From: Sporosarcina highlanderae | GTDB taxonomy: Bacteria; Bacillota; Bacilli; Bacillales_A; Planococcaceae | NCBI RefSeq assembly: GCF_030433715.1 | Contig: NZ_JAROCC010000012.1 | Coordinates: 1 to 64,000, forward strand | DNA length: 64,000 bases | Direction: 5' to 3' | Shown: positions 23,447 to 31,685 of the stretch, piece by piece | How the letters are laid out: every line of letters begins with the position of its first letter | Numbering within the stretch: position 1 is the stretch's first letter | The notes under the pieces: generated by a model | The model's input: the letters and a program-made list of their open reading frames with translations, nothing else | Told to the model about the DNA's origin: nothing | Databases searched by the model: none | Made by a program: the position numbers and the translations under genes

Positions 23447-23983
23447 ATGAGAATACTTTTTCTGTTAGGTATTATACTCTTAATAATTTTAGGGGGATGT
23501 TCCTCACCTACATTAAAGGACGCGTTGGAGAGGAACGGTAGTAAAAATGTTGAAATCTTATTTCAGGATCATACCGATAATGTTGTCCTATTCTTAAATG
23601 AAGATGATACTGGGCAGCCAATGTTAAGTTTAAATACTTTTGTAAGGGAAAATTCAAGGTATAAATATGACTCAGGTACTGGAGAGTAATCCCAACGTAT
23701 AGACTTATCAAACGAATATGAGGTTATCAATGTTACTTCGGTCGGAAAAAGCTCAATTAGTGCATTATGGGGCGGTGTTTTTAATTACCCCAACGCAAAA
23801 ACAGTTAGTTATTCTTTAAAAGATAAAGATGGCAATGTTATATATAATTCAAACGTGAAAATAACAGGAACAAATATCGTTTATGAAAAATTACCAAGAG
23901 ACATATATGAACAGACTCATTCTCTTCATTATAAAATTTTAGACGGTAAGAATAATGTGATAGTTGATAGTGATAACTCTTAG
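23447..23983 (+). pseudogene. Lipoprotein gene interrupted by an in-frame stop
   Basis: Starts ATG 23447 with AAGAGGAGGG upstream. The product begins MRILFLLGIILLIILGGC (lipobox Cys 18) and stops at TAA 23687-23689, codon 81. The same frame then stays open for 97 further codons to TAG at 23981, and the downstream translation (from SQRIDLSNEYEVINV) is as hydrophilic and lipoprotein-like as the first part. A nonsense change, for example CAA to TAA, best explains this. The intact protein would have 178 codons. A functional 80-residue product cannot be excluded. Confidence 0.7.
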
Positions 23984-24156
23984 GGTAGGGCATTTTTTGT
24001 TCATCTAACGCGGCGAACAACGGAGGAGTTGATACAAGAAGGGATTAACGCTATTTTTATAGAACTTATAGAACTAAATTAGCAGGTTAGTGCGAAGAGA
24101 ACCAAATGGAATGGGATTCAAAATGGAGTGTTTACTGTTCCAAAGGGGGCAATGAC

Positions 24157-24492
24157 TTGAAAGGTTATTATAAAATAGTAGGGGTTTTATTTTTTATTGT
24201 AAACTTCTGCTTTTTATGGATTTCTACTAAAATCGCTGAAGTTTTTGTTGGGATAAGTAGGCTTGATGAGAGTAAAGGGTACATGATATCCGAAGCTGAG
24301 GAACTTAGGCTTTTTCTTTTTATCAGTATCGTAATGTTATTCATACAATTTCTCTTCTTGCTTCTTACATCAATTTATTTCAAAAAAAGGCTTGTCAAAC
24401 AATCTTTAATCATACTGAACATAGTTGTACATATTCTTCTATTTTTTTGGTTTGTCTTTAACGTATATCAATTCACAATAAATGGTGATTAA
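24157..24492 (+). CDS. Three-span membrane protein
   Basis: 111 residues, spans near 5-25, 50-75 and 85-105. AGGGGG stands 7 nt before TTG at 24157; the in-frame ATG further upstream has no ribosome site. Family unknown. Confidence 0.6.
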   Translation: MKGYYKIVGVLFFIVNFCFLWISTKIAEVFVGISRLDESKGYMISEAEELRLFLFISIVMLFIQFLFLLLTSIYFKKRLVKQSLIILNIVVHILLFFWFVFNVYQFTINGD

Positions 24493-24511
24493 GCTGAGGG
24501 AGATGTGAGCA

Positions 24512-24787
24512 TTGGATAGGAAGTATAGCAAGTACTCCGTGATTTTAGTTGTCGTTGGGATTTTTATTGCGTATATGATTTTTCCGCCTATCAATATAAC
24601 GTTTGGAAAGTGGTCTATGGTGGCCATACCGATTGGTTTTGCCATCTATTTAACGGGTCTAACACTTGGAGTAATCGCCTTTTTAAAGAAGGAAAAAGGG
24701 TTTCTTAAATATATCTCATTAATTTCAATTGCCTTGGGCGTTTTATATATTTTATTCCTTTTTGCCATATTCGGAGGCCAAATATAG
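24512..24787 (+). CDS. Three-span membrane protein
   Basis: 91 residues, spans near 9-26, 34-57 and 66-87. TTG start at 24512 after GAGGGAGATG. Twenty bases after the previous gene, so probably the same transcript. Family unknown. Confidence 0.6.
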   Translation: MDRKYSKYSVILVVVGIFIAYMIFPPINITFGKWSMVAIPIGFAIYLTGLTLGVIAFLKKEKGFLKYISLISIALGVLYILFLFAIFGGQI

Positions 24788-24811
24788 GGCGGAGGAAGGT
24801 AGCAATTCCGC

Positions 24812-24847
24812 TTGTTGATGATAGAGTAAGATTAATATTATCAACAA
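24812..24847 (+). other. Hairpin directly upstream of the ECF-type promoter
   Basis: TTGTTGATGATA pairs with TATTATCAACAA (12 bp with one G-T). No T-run on the 3' side. The stem ends one base before the TGTAAC element. Confidence 0.5.
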
Positions 24848-24876
24848 TGTAACTTATTTAATGACATGCCGTCTAA
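24848..24876 (+). promoter_or_regulatory. ECF-type promoter
   Basis: TGTAAC (24848-24853), 16 bp, CGTCTAA (24870-24876). Fits the TGWAAC / CGTC pattern of Bacillus ECF sigma factors. It lies 23 bp before the small ORF at 24899. Confidence 0.55.
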
Positions 24877-24898
24877 ACGCTCAAGGAGGAGAAACAGA

Positions 24899-24985
24899 TT
24901 GAAATATATTTACATTCTCTTAACACCTCTAATCCTCGTTGACCCTAAAACCAATAGAGTAATTGGCTATATGCCGAGTGAATAA
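24899..24985 (+). CDS. 28-residue peptide
   Basis: TTG at 24899 preceded by AAGGAGGAG. The product reads MKYIYILLTPLILVDPK and then TNRVIGYMPSE. It has a hydrophobic first half. No family recognised. An ECF-type promoter stands just upstream, and the 50-residue ORF follows after 16 bp. Confidence 0.5.
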   Translation: MKYIYILLTPLILVDPKTNRVIGYMPSE

Positions 24986-25001
24986 AAGGAGTTAAATAAC
25001 T

Positions 25002-25154
25002 ATGGAGTTGTTATTGTTTATTTTACTCGTCTGTTTTCTTGCGTTAATGTTTAGTTCTTTATTGAGCAATCAAAAGAAGAAAATTCAAAGCAATAAGAGA
25101 ATCGAACAGAAATTAGATAAGCTAATAGAGTTGATTGAAAATGAAAAAAAGTAA
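25002..25154 (+). CDS. 50-residue single-span protein with a coiled-coil tail
   Basis: ATG at 25002 with AAAGGAG upstream. Residues 3-21 form a membrane span (LLLFILLVCFLALMFSSLL). The tail IEQKLDKLIELIENEKK is a short amphipathic helix. A near copy of the coding sequence for that tail sits at 26730-26770. Layout resembles small Bacillus proteins with an N-terminal anchor and a dimerising helix. Confidence 0.6.
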   Translation: MELLLFILLVCFLALMFSSLLSNQKKKIQSNKRIEQKLDKLIELIENEKK

Positions 25155-25215
25155 CTAGTGATGCTGATGTGATCGTTGTGGAATACACTTTAACTAACAG
25201 GCAGGTGAATTAATT

Positions 25216-26073
25216 ATGATTAAAATAGAAGGTCCTAAGGGTAATTCATTAAAAGCAGAACTGAAAAATTTAGATGAAACTTTGAAATACGGGAATTTAG
25301 ACATTCTTATTGAAAAAATGTTGGAGAATATAGGTTCAATTGACTCGGAACTTAGGGATACACTAATTTATAATTCATTTGGAAAACTAATAATCGAAGA
25401 CTATTTAACAATAAAACAAATGGATTATATTCTTACAGTTTGTCTAAGAAACTTATTACTGAATATTGGTCAAAATGAAGATGACTCGGTATTTAGTCGC
25501 TCTTTTTCTGCTTTAGTTATTGTACTAATCTTAAAGAAGGACAAGGAAAAGAGGTTCCTGTCGGCTGATACATTGGAACAAGTGATCGTGAAAAGTATTG
25601 ACTATTTAAAGCTTGAAAAGGACATTCGTGGCAATGTCGTCGAAAAAGGATGGGCTCACAGTATAGCACACGGTGCAGATTTATTAACTGAGGCTATAAG
25701 TCATCCACATTTTAATATAGCGTTGTCACCTGAATGTTTTGAGACAATCAAACTCTGTTTATTCAAAGATAGCACAAGTGAATTACCTTATGTAGATGAT
25801 GAAGAAGAAAGACTTGTTTGCGCAGTGGAAGCACTTCAGGAAAAAGGAGTAAGTGATGGTGACATTGATATTTGGGTATCATCGATCTCTGATGAATTAA
25901 ATGAACTATTAGAAAAAGAAGAATATAGTTTAAACTTCTTTTGGAAAAGATCCAACGTAATAAGTTTTTTACGAGGATATTATTTCAGATTGCTGTACAA
26001 AAATGATGGTTTGGAATTACAAGAAAGTATCGTAAAGACTTTAGAGCATTGGCATAAACGTTTCTACAACTAA
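25216..26073 (+). CDS. DUF2785 family protein
   Basis: 285 residues, all helical in character. KGWAHSIAHGADLLTEAISHPHF near residue 145 matches the DUF2785 core (GWxHSxAHGADLL), with conserved His residues that could bind metal or substrate. Function of the family is not known to me. ATG at 25216 follows a weak AGGTGAAT. No membrane segment. Confidence 0.7.
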   Translation: MIKIEGPKGNSLKAELKNLDETLKYGNLDILIEKMLENIGSIDSELRDTLIYNSFGKLIIEDYLTIKQMDYILTVCLRNLLLNIGQNEDDSVFSRSFSALVIVLILKKDKEKRFLSADTLEQVIVKSIDYLKLEKDIRGNVVEKGWAHSIAHGADLLTEAISHPHFNIALSPECFETIKLCLFKDSTSELPYVDDEEERLVCAVEALQEKGVSDGDIDIWVSSISDELNELLEKEEYSLNFFWKRSNVISFLRGYYFRLLYKNDGLELQESIVKTLEHWHKRFYN

Positions 26074-26207
26074 ATGGTTTTTTCTTATTACATAATCGAA
26101 CGCTATTATTTTGTTAGCAGTTTTACCAATTTAACAATCCGATGCTTTTGGTAAAGAAGCATTACATCCGTAATTGCCTTATCGAGATAGTAATTAGGGG
26201 GGAAATA

Positions 26208-26735
26208 ATGAGTAACTTCGAAAAGGAATACCTTGCAATTGCAATTAGGCAATTTAAGCACTTTAAGGAACGTGCAGAAAAGGGAATTCAGCAATTATCA
26301 GATGACGAATTACACTATAAGCCAAGTGGAGAGTCAAATAACATCGCAATAATAATCAAACATTTAAGTGGTAATATGCACTCCCGATGGGTAGATTTTC
26401 TGACTTCAGATGGGGAAAAGAGTTACAGAGATAGAGACGGCGAATTCATTGACGATAATGAATCGAAGGAATATCTAATGCGAAAATGGGAAAAAGGTTG
26501 GGAGTTACTTTTTAATACAATTGAGAACCTGCAATCCGAGGATTTAACTAAAACGGTTACTTTGAGGCAACAACCTTTAAGTGTTCTTCAAGCAATTCAA
26601 ACTGAAGTAGCTCATATTAGTTATCACTTAGGACAAATTCTTTATATTGGAAAACAAATAAAGGACAAGGATTGGACAATATTAAGCATTCCTAAGAATG
26701 GTTCAAAAAAGTTTAATGAGAAGATCAATAATTAG
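26208..26735 (+). CDS. DinB-superfamily protein (DUF1572-like)
   Basis: 175 residues forming a predicted four-helix bundle. The metal-ligand pattern has one His in the second helix (IIKHLSGNM) and two near the end (EVAHISYHLGQI), as in DinB/YfiT metal-dependent hydrolases or thiol transferases. ATG at 26208 is preceded by AGGGGGG. The stop overlaps a fragment resembling the end of the 50-residue gene at 25002. Confidence 0.8.
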   Translation: MSNFEKEYLAIAIRQFKHFKERAEKGIQQLSDDELHYKPSGESNNIAIIIKHLSGNMHSRWVDFLTSDGEKSYRDRDGEFIDDNESKEYLMRKWEKGWELLFNTIENLQSEDLTKTVTLRQQPLSVLQAIQTEVAHISYHLGQILYIGKQIKDKDWTILSIPKNGSKKFNEKINN

Positions 26736-26770
26736 ATAAGCTAATAGAGTTAATTGAAAATGAAAAAAGT
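26730..26770 (+). repeat. Second copy of the 3' end of the 50-residue gene
   Basis: Matches 25111-25151 with one substitution and one missing A over about 41 bp. In the matching frame it reads LDKLIELIENEKSHK and then a stop. Joined directly to the DinB gene end, it looks like a duplication or recombination scar. Confidence 0.75.
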
Positions 26771-26806
26771 CATAAATGAAGCAGTGCAAGTTGATGTGAT
26801 AAATAA

Positions 26807-26856
26807 GAAAAGCAAAGAAGAGCAGCAACGACGTTGCTCTTCTTTGCTTTTCCTTA
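26807..26856. terminator. Strong bidirectional terminator after the DinB gene
   Basis: An 18-bp perfect stem: GAAAAGCAAAGAAGAGCA (26807-26824) with its complement (26835-26852), loop of ten bases. Confidence 0.85.
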
Positions 26857-26908
26857 TGCGCTATAGCATAGAAATATAAATTATAGGGGTCAAAATAGTG
26901 ATGGCATC

Positions 26909-26915
26909 CGTCTAA
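26909..26915 (+). promoter_or_regulatory. CGTCTAA element upstream of the ECF sigma gene
   Basis: Same CCGTCTAA as at 24869 and 29164, in the same position before a ribosome site. The matching -35 (around GGGGTC at 26886-26891) does not fit TGAAAC. Possible autoregulation. Confidence 0.3.
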
Positions 26916-26940
26916 TCTATGAAAGGAGTTGGAGTTCGAA

Positions 26941-27510
26941 TTGGAAATCAATAAGCAAGATTTTTCAAGTCCAGACGAAGCAAGTCGACTTGCCGATTGT
27001 GATGAAGTACTTTTGAATTATTTAATGCGCGAATACGCCACCAAACTTAAACGACTTGCCTATCTTTATACAAATGACCATTCAGAAAGTGAAGATATCA
27101 TTCAAGAAGTCTTTGTCAGCTGCTATCGGAACTTGTCCAAGTTTAGAAACGAATCGAATTACGAAACTTGGTTGACTCGAATTACCATCAATAAGTGTAA
27201 AGACCATCTACGGCATTGGAGCATAAGAAATCTAATTTACATGCCACTGAAGCACCTTGTAAAGACAGAGGATTCAGCTGAAAAACATTATATACATAGC
27301 GAGAATTCTAAAGAAATACTAAAACAGATTTCGTTGCTTTCTCACAAGTTTAAAGAAGTACTGATTTTGTATTACTTCAATGACATGACGATGCAGGAAA
27401 TAAGTGAAACACTTGGCATTAATCACAATACGGTAAAATCGCGTTTGTTACGGGGCAAAAATGCACTTCTGAAAAATTTGGAGGGGGGCAATCATAATGG
27501 AACGCTTTGA
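26941..27510 (+). CDS. ECF-type RNA polymerase sigma factor
   Basis: 189 residues. Region 2 covers YATKLKRLAYLYTNDHSESEDIIQEVFVSCYRNL with the ECF DIxQEVF motif. Region 4 holds LPHKFKEVLILYYFNDMTMQEIS-like helix-turn-helix ending in NTVKSRLLRGKNAL. The start is TTG at 26941 (AAAGGAG 12 nt upstream) or TTG at 26929, which touches the site. It overlaps the next gene, a membrane protein with anti-sigma features, by 14 bp. This is the standard sigma/anti-sigma arrangement. Confidence 0.88.
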   Translation: MEINKQDFSSPDEASRLADCDEVLLNYLMREYATKLKRLAYLYTNDHSESEDIIQEVFVSCYRNLSKFRNESNYETWLTRITINKCKDHLRHWSIRNLIYMPLKHLVKTEDSAEKHYIHSENSKEILKQISLLSHKFKEVLILYYFNDMTMQEISETLGINHNTVKSRLLRGKNALLKNLEGGNHNGTL

Positions 27511-29107
27511 AACTGAAATAAAAAAAGAAGTGGATGATTTCCTAAAGAGTAATATCCATTTTACAAATGAAGAGGGCGAACGGATAAAAGAGAGGATTGC
27601 GCCAAAAAAGAAAAGGGCTCTGAGATTTAATCCTGTGTATTGGACTGTATTAGCGGCAGCAGCAAGCTTATTCATCTTTATTAGTATTTCCTTCATCAAT
27701 AGCCCGAACGAGATATCCATAGGAAATACCTCCATAGAGGGGGATGAAATTATCTTCTATGGCGAAGGAGTATATTGGAATGTTAGGTATATTTACAATC
27801 CGGAATTGTATGCAGAAAAAATGGTAAATTGGGTTGAAATTGAATTGCGAAATTCAGAACTATCGCCGGAAGATTTAAACAATATTGACATTGAGTTTGA
27901 AGGTAGAGATGGGGTAATTACAGGAAATGTGGGAGGTATGGTAACAAAAATTCAGGATAACGTTATTTCATTTTTAGTTGGTACCGTTAATAATGAAACA
28001 TATAAAGAGGATAAATATAAAATCACGATAAAATTTAATGATCAACAAGATGTCATAAAGTTGAAGTTCATGTCGAAAGAATTTGTCTCTAAAACAATAT
28101 ATGAAGCGGAAACAATAATCCAGCAGTACATCAAGTATTTGAATTCAAAAGAATGGGATGAATTTGTAGAACTCTTCAATTTTGATCATGAAGGTAAAGA
28201 GGAATTGTTATCCTTTTTTAAAGACAGTAATGCTAAGTCCAAAAAACAAGGAATTCATGAAATTGAGAACGTCCAGCTTGTGAGTATGTCATTGTCAAAT
28301 GACCCTGAATTTACATCCAAGGGTGACTATGTTTATGATGTATTCTTAAATATGAAGGTTCATGATAACTCCGAATTTTATATGAATGGATTTACTCATA
28401 ATATTTTTGTTTTCAATAAAACAGGCAGTGGTCTTAAGTTAGAAAACGTTTATTTTAAAGGGTTGGCTGGTGATAAGCAGTCTAATTATGGTAATGAAGA
28501 TATTACTGTTCTGGATTACTTGGAAATAAGCGATGGAAAGGATTTAACCCTTGTATTAGAGCAATCAGGCAGGGAAGATTTCCACTTAAAAATTGAAAGG
28601 CTTCCTGTTTTACTTTCCTATTTAACTCAAAGTGACAATCCAAAATTAGAATTGAGCAGAATGCAGAGTACCTTTATCCTTACACATCAAGAAAAGGATT
28701 ACTTTCTTGTTAGCTTCAATTGTGGTGTAAAGCTTTGCGATCAGCTTTTGGTAGAGCATAGTAGTAAAGATGAAGTTCAATCAATTGAGGTATCAGAATC
28801 GAGCATCTTTCAAGATGTAAAGCAACATGGGGATCATTTGGCGCTCCTATTTGGGAGAAACGAAGGGGTTGCAGTGATGAGAAATCATGTCGTACTTTTG
28901 AACTTAAAGGAATTCATAAAAGTCTCGCCACCGCAGCAACTTGAAGTATTGGAATCCTTTGAATACCCTATTACACGTATCGAGTGGAAGGGGAATGATC
29001 TAAAGGTTGTCATCGCCGATCTAAAAGAACCTACATTTGAAAATATTATGGAATGGAATAAAAAAAATGGAGAGCCTATTCAAGAATTGCTATGGGAAAT
29101 CAACTAG
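27497..29107 (+). CDS. Membrane-anchored anti-sigma/sensor protein (DUF4179-like layout)
   Basis: 536 residues. A charged cytoplasmic N terminus of about 45 residues, one membrane span (near 49-68), and a large extracellular part rich in beta strands. The N-terminal part resembles anti-sigma segments partnered with ECF factors, and the position right after the sigma gene with a 14-bp overlap supports that. The outer domain probably senses a cell-envelope signal; I recognise no named domain. ATG at 27497 follows GGAGGGGGG. Confidence 0.7.
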   Translation: MERFETEIKKEVDDFLKSNIHFTNEEGERIKERIAPKKKRALRFNPVYWTVLAAAASLFIFISISFINSPNEISIGNTSIEGDEIIFYGEGVYWNVRYIYNPELYAEKMVNWVEIELRNSELSPEDLNNIDIEFEGRDGVITGNVGGMVTKIQDNVISFLVGTVNNETYKEDKYKITIKFNDQQDVIKLKFMSKEFVSKTIYEAETIIQQYIKYLNSKEWDEFVELFNFDHEGKEELLSFFKDSNAKSKKQGIHEIENVQLVSMSLSNDPEFTSKGDYVYDVFLNMKVHDNSEFYMNGFTHNIFVFNKTGSGLKLENVYFKGLAGDKQSNYGNEDITVLDYLEISDGKDLTLVLEQSGREDFHLKIERLPVLLSYLTQSDNPKLELSRMQSTFILTHQEKDYFLVSFNCGVKLCDQLLVEHSSKDEVQSIEVSESSIFQDVKQHGDHLALLFGRNEGVAVMRNHVVLLNLKEFIKVSPPQQLEVLESFEYPITRIEWKGNDLKVVIADLKEPTFENIMEWNKKNGEPIQELLWEIN

Positions 29108-29141
29108 GCGGAATGGATAATTGGCCAAATATTCTATCCAC

Positions 29142-29171
29142 TGAAACAAATAGTTGTTTCACTCCGTCTAA
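29142..29171 (+). promoter_or_regulatory. ECF-type promoter for the lipoprotein genes
   Basis: TGAAAC (29142-29147), 17 bp, CGTCTAA (29165-29171). The -35 is part of a hairpin TGAAACAA-atag-TTGTTTCA. It stands 29 bp before the lipoprotein start, directly after the sigma/anti-sigma operon. Confidence 0.6.
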
Positions 29172-29200
29172 CTTATAAATCTGACAAGGGGACGATGGAA

Positions 29201-29812
29201 TTGAAGAAATTAAGTATAATGTTTATCATTCTTTTTTTGGCAGCCTGTTCAGCAGAAACAATAGAGAATGAAAAAACACAACCGGAAATCAACGTCGTGA
29301 AAGCTTCCGAAAAAGCAGTTCAACAGCAACCAAAAGAGGCAGATGAACAGGAGTATATCAAAATTTTAAAAGTTAATGCCCCGAAACTTTGGAGTGATGC
29401 TGACGTTCAACTATGGACGTATGTGAATGACTATTCTCTTGCTGAAGCATTGGGTTATACGCAAGAAATTACAAATTGGAGAAAATATGAGGTTGAATTT
29501 GATAAATCGCTATCATCACCCAACCAAACTTGGGAAAATCCAGGAAAGCTCCTTTTAGCATTCATGACTGATGTAGAAGTTAGTAATTATTTAGGGCGAG
29601 AAATTTGGGAAATCAATTCCCGAATTAAATTTTTGGATGAGAATAATGCGTTAGGTTATATCATGAGCTATGGGTTACATGATGATTCTGCTGCTGGAAG
29701 CGATATCAAATTAACGATGAAAAAAGAGAATGGATTCTGGTTTATCGAATTGGTTGAACAACGGGAGCAATGTTCAAGGGGTATCGGTGAAGAAAGTGGG
29801 TTCTGTCTATAA
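29201..29812 (+). CDS. Lipoprotein of unknown function
   Basis: 203 residues. Signal KKLSIMFIILFLAAC with lipobox Cys at 16, then a low-complexity Glu/Gln/Lys linker and a globular domain. Three more Cys near the C terminus (EQCSRGIG...GFCL) could form a disulfide. TTG at 29201 is 9 nt after AAGGGG; ATG at 29195 is only 3 nt away from it. It lies behind an ECF-type promoter, so it may belong to that sigma factor's regulon. Confidence 0.7.
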   Translation: MKKLSIMFIILFLAACSAETIENEKTQPEINVVKASEKAVQQQPKEADEQEYIKILKVNAPKLWSDADVQLWTYVNDYSLAEALGYTQEITNWRKYEVEFDKSLSSPNQTWENPGKLLLAFMTDVEVSNYLGREIWEINSRIKFLDENNALGYIMSYGLHDDSAAGSDIKLTMKKENGFWFIELVEQREQCSRGIGEESGFCL

Positions 29813-29835
29813 CTTCCACTAAGGGGGGATTTACG

Positions 29836-30390
29836 ATTAAAAAACAATTTATAGCGCTTGTAACATTACTTGTACTTTTTGTTTCAGGTTGTAGCTCATC
29901 ACATCAGACCAACAGCAGTGATTTGGAGGATTATGAAGTTATAAAGACAATAGACGAAAATGTTCAAGGCGATTTTGTTTTCCGGCTTGTTAGCGAAAAG
30001 AAGGAATATGGAAAGGGGGAGGATGTGAAACTATACGGCGAAATAACTTATATAGGAGATAAAGATGAAGTCACTATACGTCATTCTTCCTCTGCTATTC
30101 TGTTTACTTTGGAAGAAAAGACAAGAGGGTTCGAGATTGATTTTGGCGTAGATGACCTCGAAGTAGCAACAGTCCTTAAACAGGGTGAACCTTATCGAGA
30201 AGAATACGTGAAAAGCGGTGGATATTCAGAAAATACCCCTAATGATGACGTAAGATTTATAAAAGATTTCTGGAAGAACGATGGCTTTCCCTCTGGTTAT
30301 TATGTTATTAATGGGGAGACAGACTTCTCATTGGAAAATCGGGAAAGAGTGAATATTAAAGCGACGGTAGACTTTAAAGTTGCCGATTAG
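29836..30390 (+). CDS. Lipoprotein starting with a probable ATT codon
   Basis: 184 residues. Following AAGGGGGG by 7 nt, the codon ATT (29836) opens a perfect lipoprotein signal: KKQFIALVTLLVLFVSGC with Cys at 19. No ATG, GTG or TTG lies upstream in frame near the ribosome site, and the first canonical start (TTG 29923) would remove the whole signal peptide. The mature domain looks beta-rich (YGKGEDVKLYGEITYIG), like bacterial intracellular-inhibitor or Ig-like folds. It is 23 bp after the previous lipoprotein. Confidence 0.65.
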   Translation: MKKQFIALVTLLVLFVSGCSSSHQTNSSDLEDYEVIKTIDENVQGDFVFRLVSEKKEYGKGEDVKLYGEITYIGDKDEVTIRHSSSAILFTLEEKTRGFEIDFGVDDLEVATVLKQGEPYREEYVKSGGYSENTPNDDVRFIKDFWKNDGFPSGYYVINGETDFSLENRERVNIKATVDFKVAD

Positions 30391-30461
30391 TCGGGCGAGA
30401 ATCAGGTTTAGTTGGAGATTTTTCTCAAAGAATAAGCATCCTAAATAATAGGGGGGATGGT

Positions 30462-30953
30462 TTGAAAAGACGTGCTTTGGTAAAATCGACTATCTTATTT
30501 GGTATTATCGCTGCATTTCTTGGTTTCATTTACCTTAGTAATCCTATTGTTTTGAACGGAAGTAATTCAACTGTTGAAAATCCGGGCGGAGACAAAGATA
30601 TTGTAATTCATTTTCACAACGAAGGAATTAGTCGAGTGCAACTGAAAGAAGTATTAATAAATAAACGAGTTAACAATGAGGTGGAATTAGGGATAAGCTA
30701 TGACACTTCCCAAATTGTTCAAAGCGGGACGGATAACAAACTAATAGTGTTTGGTGAATTAGATAGTGAATACGTTAATCCGCAGATACCGAGCGAGGAA
30801 ATAGTAGGTATTATCAATAGAAAAGAAATGACCCCTATTCATTATGGCCTCAGAATTAAGGACTATGGGGAACCAATTGAATCTATCACCATAAAGTACA
30901 GGTATTTAGGATTCCCTGTTTCCAAAGAATTCACTTTTACTAATGGACTTTAA
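30462..30953 (+). CDS. Membrane-anchored extracellular protein
   Basis: 163 residues. A basic start (MKRRALVK) and one span near 9-26 (STILFGIIAAFLGFIYLS), then an exported beta-rich part without a lipobox. The TTG start at 30462 follows GGGGGGATGG. Family unknown. Last gene of the lipoprotein series; a terminator follows. Confidence 0.6.
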   Translation: MKRRALVKSTILFGIIAAFLGFIYLSNPIVLNGSNSTVENPGGDKDIVIHFHNEGISRVQLKEVLINKRVNNEVELGISYDTSQIVQSGTDNKLIVFGELDSEYVNPQIPSEEIVGIINRKEMTPIHYGLRIKDYGEPIESITIKYRYLGFPVSKEFTFTNGL

Positions 30954-30957
30954 TGAG

Positions 30958-30983
30958 AAACGCTCAAGAGAGAGCGTTTTTTC
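30958..30983. terminator. Bidirectional terminator
   Basis: AAACGCTC pairs with GAGCGTTT around aagaga, with a T-run. Shared with the convergent gene at 30991. Confidence 0.85.
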
Positions 30984-30990
30984 TATTACT

Positions 30991-31305
30991 TCAGTATGCC
31001 AACTCCACTTTCAGATCCATTTCAATTTTACTCATTTTAAAGTATGTGGTCAGTCTTCTTGTAATGGATTCAACCAATTCCTCTGCCATTTCATCAGGAA
31101 TCGGCTTTTGATAAATCATGGTTATTCCGATAAAGCAATCCTCAATCGGATTAAATGCCGTGCCCTCTCCGCCTTCACCTTTGCTGATGACTCCGATGTA
31201 GCCAGCGAAAGCTAATGTGTTTAGAATACCCGTGTGCAGAATGTCTTTTTCCCGCTCACTTAATTCTGAACGGTCTTGAATCTTAATGTGAATACCTTGT
31301 TTCAA
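30991..31305 (-). CDS. Conserved-looking small cytoplasmic protein
   Basis: 104 residues, no membrane segment, alternating helix/strand pattern (LVESITRRLTTYFKMSKIEMDLKVEL at the end in two pieces). TTG at 31305 is 8 nt after GGGAG; an earlier TTG at 31338 lacks a site. Family not recognised. Confidence 0.55.
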   Translation of the reverse strand: MKQGIHIKIQDRSELSEREKDILHTGILNTLAFAGYIGVISKGEGGEGTAFNPIEDCFIGITMIYQKPIPDEMAEELVESITRRLTTYFKMSKIEMDLKVELAY

Positions 31306-31685
31306 TTCTCCAACTCCCTTTTGTTCAACTCTTCGCAAGTTTACAATAATGCATGTATAAAGTACATACTTGCATTAACTATTTATCTGAAAAAAATGGA
31401 TATTTTGAAAGGACACAGGGATTTTATGTTAAAATAGATTTTTAAGTAGATGGCTTATTGGGATTGTGTTTTACTGGAAATCATTGAAGTGTTGATCAAT
31501 GGAGAATCAACCCCATTTGATTTGGCTGGATGAGAACTAAATTTAGACGCATTATTTATGTTCTTTTAACGGGCGCAATTGCTGTATAAGCTGTTGCGTT
31601 TATTTTGAAATAATAAGAGATTGAGGAACGTCAAGTAGAACTCTTATTCAATAAACGGGTAAAAAAATGATAAGGGAGCAATTCT
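31306..31685. other. 380-bp gap with a nested palindrome, no convincing gene
   Basis: GCAAGT (31335) and ACTTGC (31368) enclose ATGTA-taaag-TACAT. This lies just upstream of the minus-strand gene and may be an operator. At 31530 an ATG opens MRTKFRRIIYVLLTGAIAV, then TAA, then AVAFILK and two stops. It could be a decayed membrane peptide, but it has no ribosome site. Nothing else is seen. Confidence 0.4.

Noticed and set aside
29142..29161. Hairpin TGAAACAA-atag-TTGTTTCA read as a terminator of the anti-sigma gene
   Set aside because: There is no T-run, and the left arm coincides with the -35 of an ECF-type promoter.
23990..29171. Integron-like attC sites suggested by repeated (C/G)TCTAA motifs
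   Set aside because: No paired inverse core sites or integrase are found. Two of the motifs have a TGWAAC partner at 16-17 bp, which fits ECF promoters.
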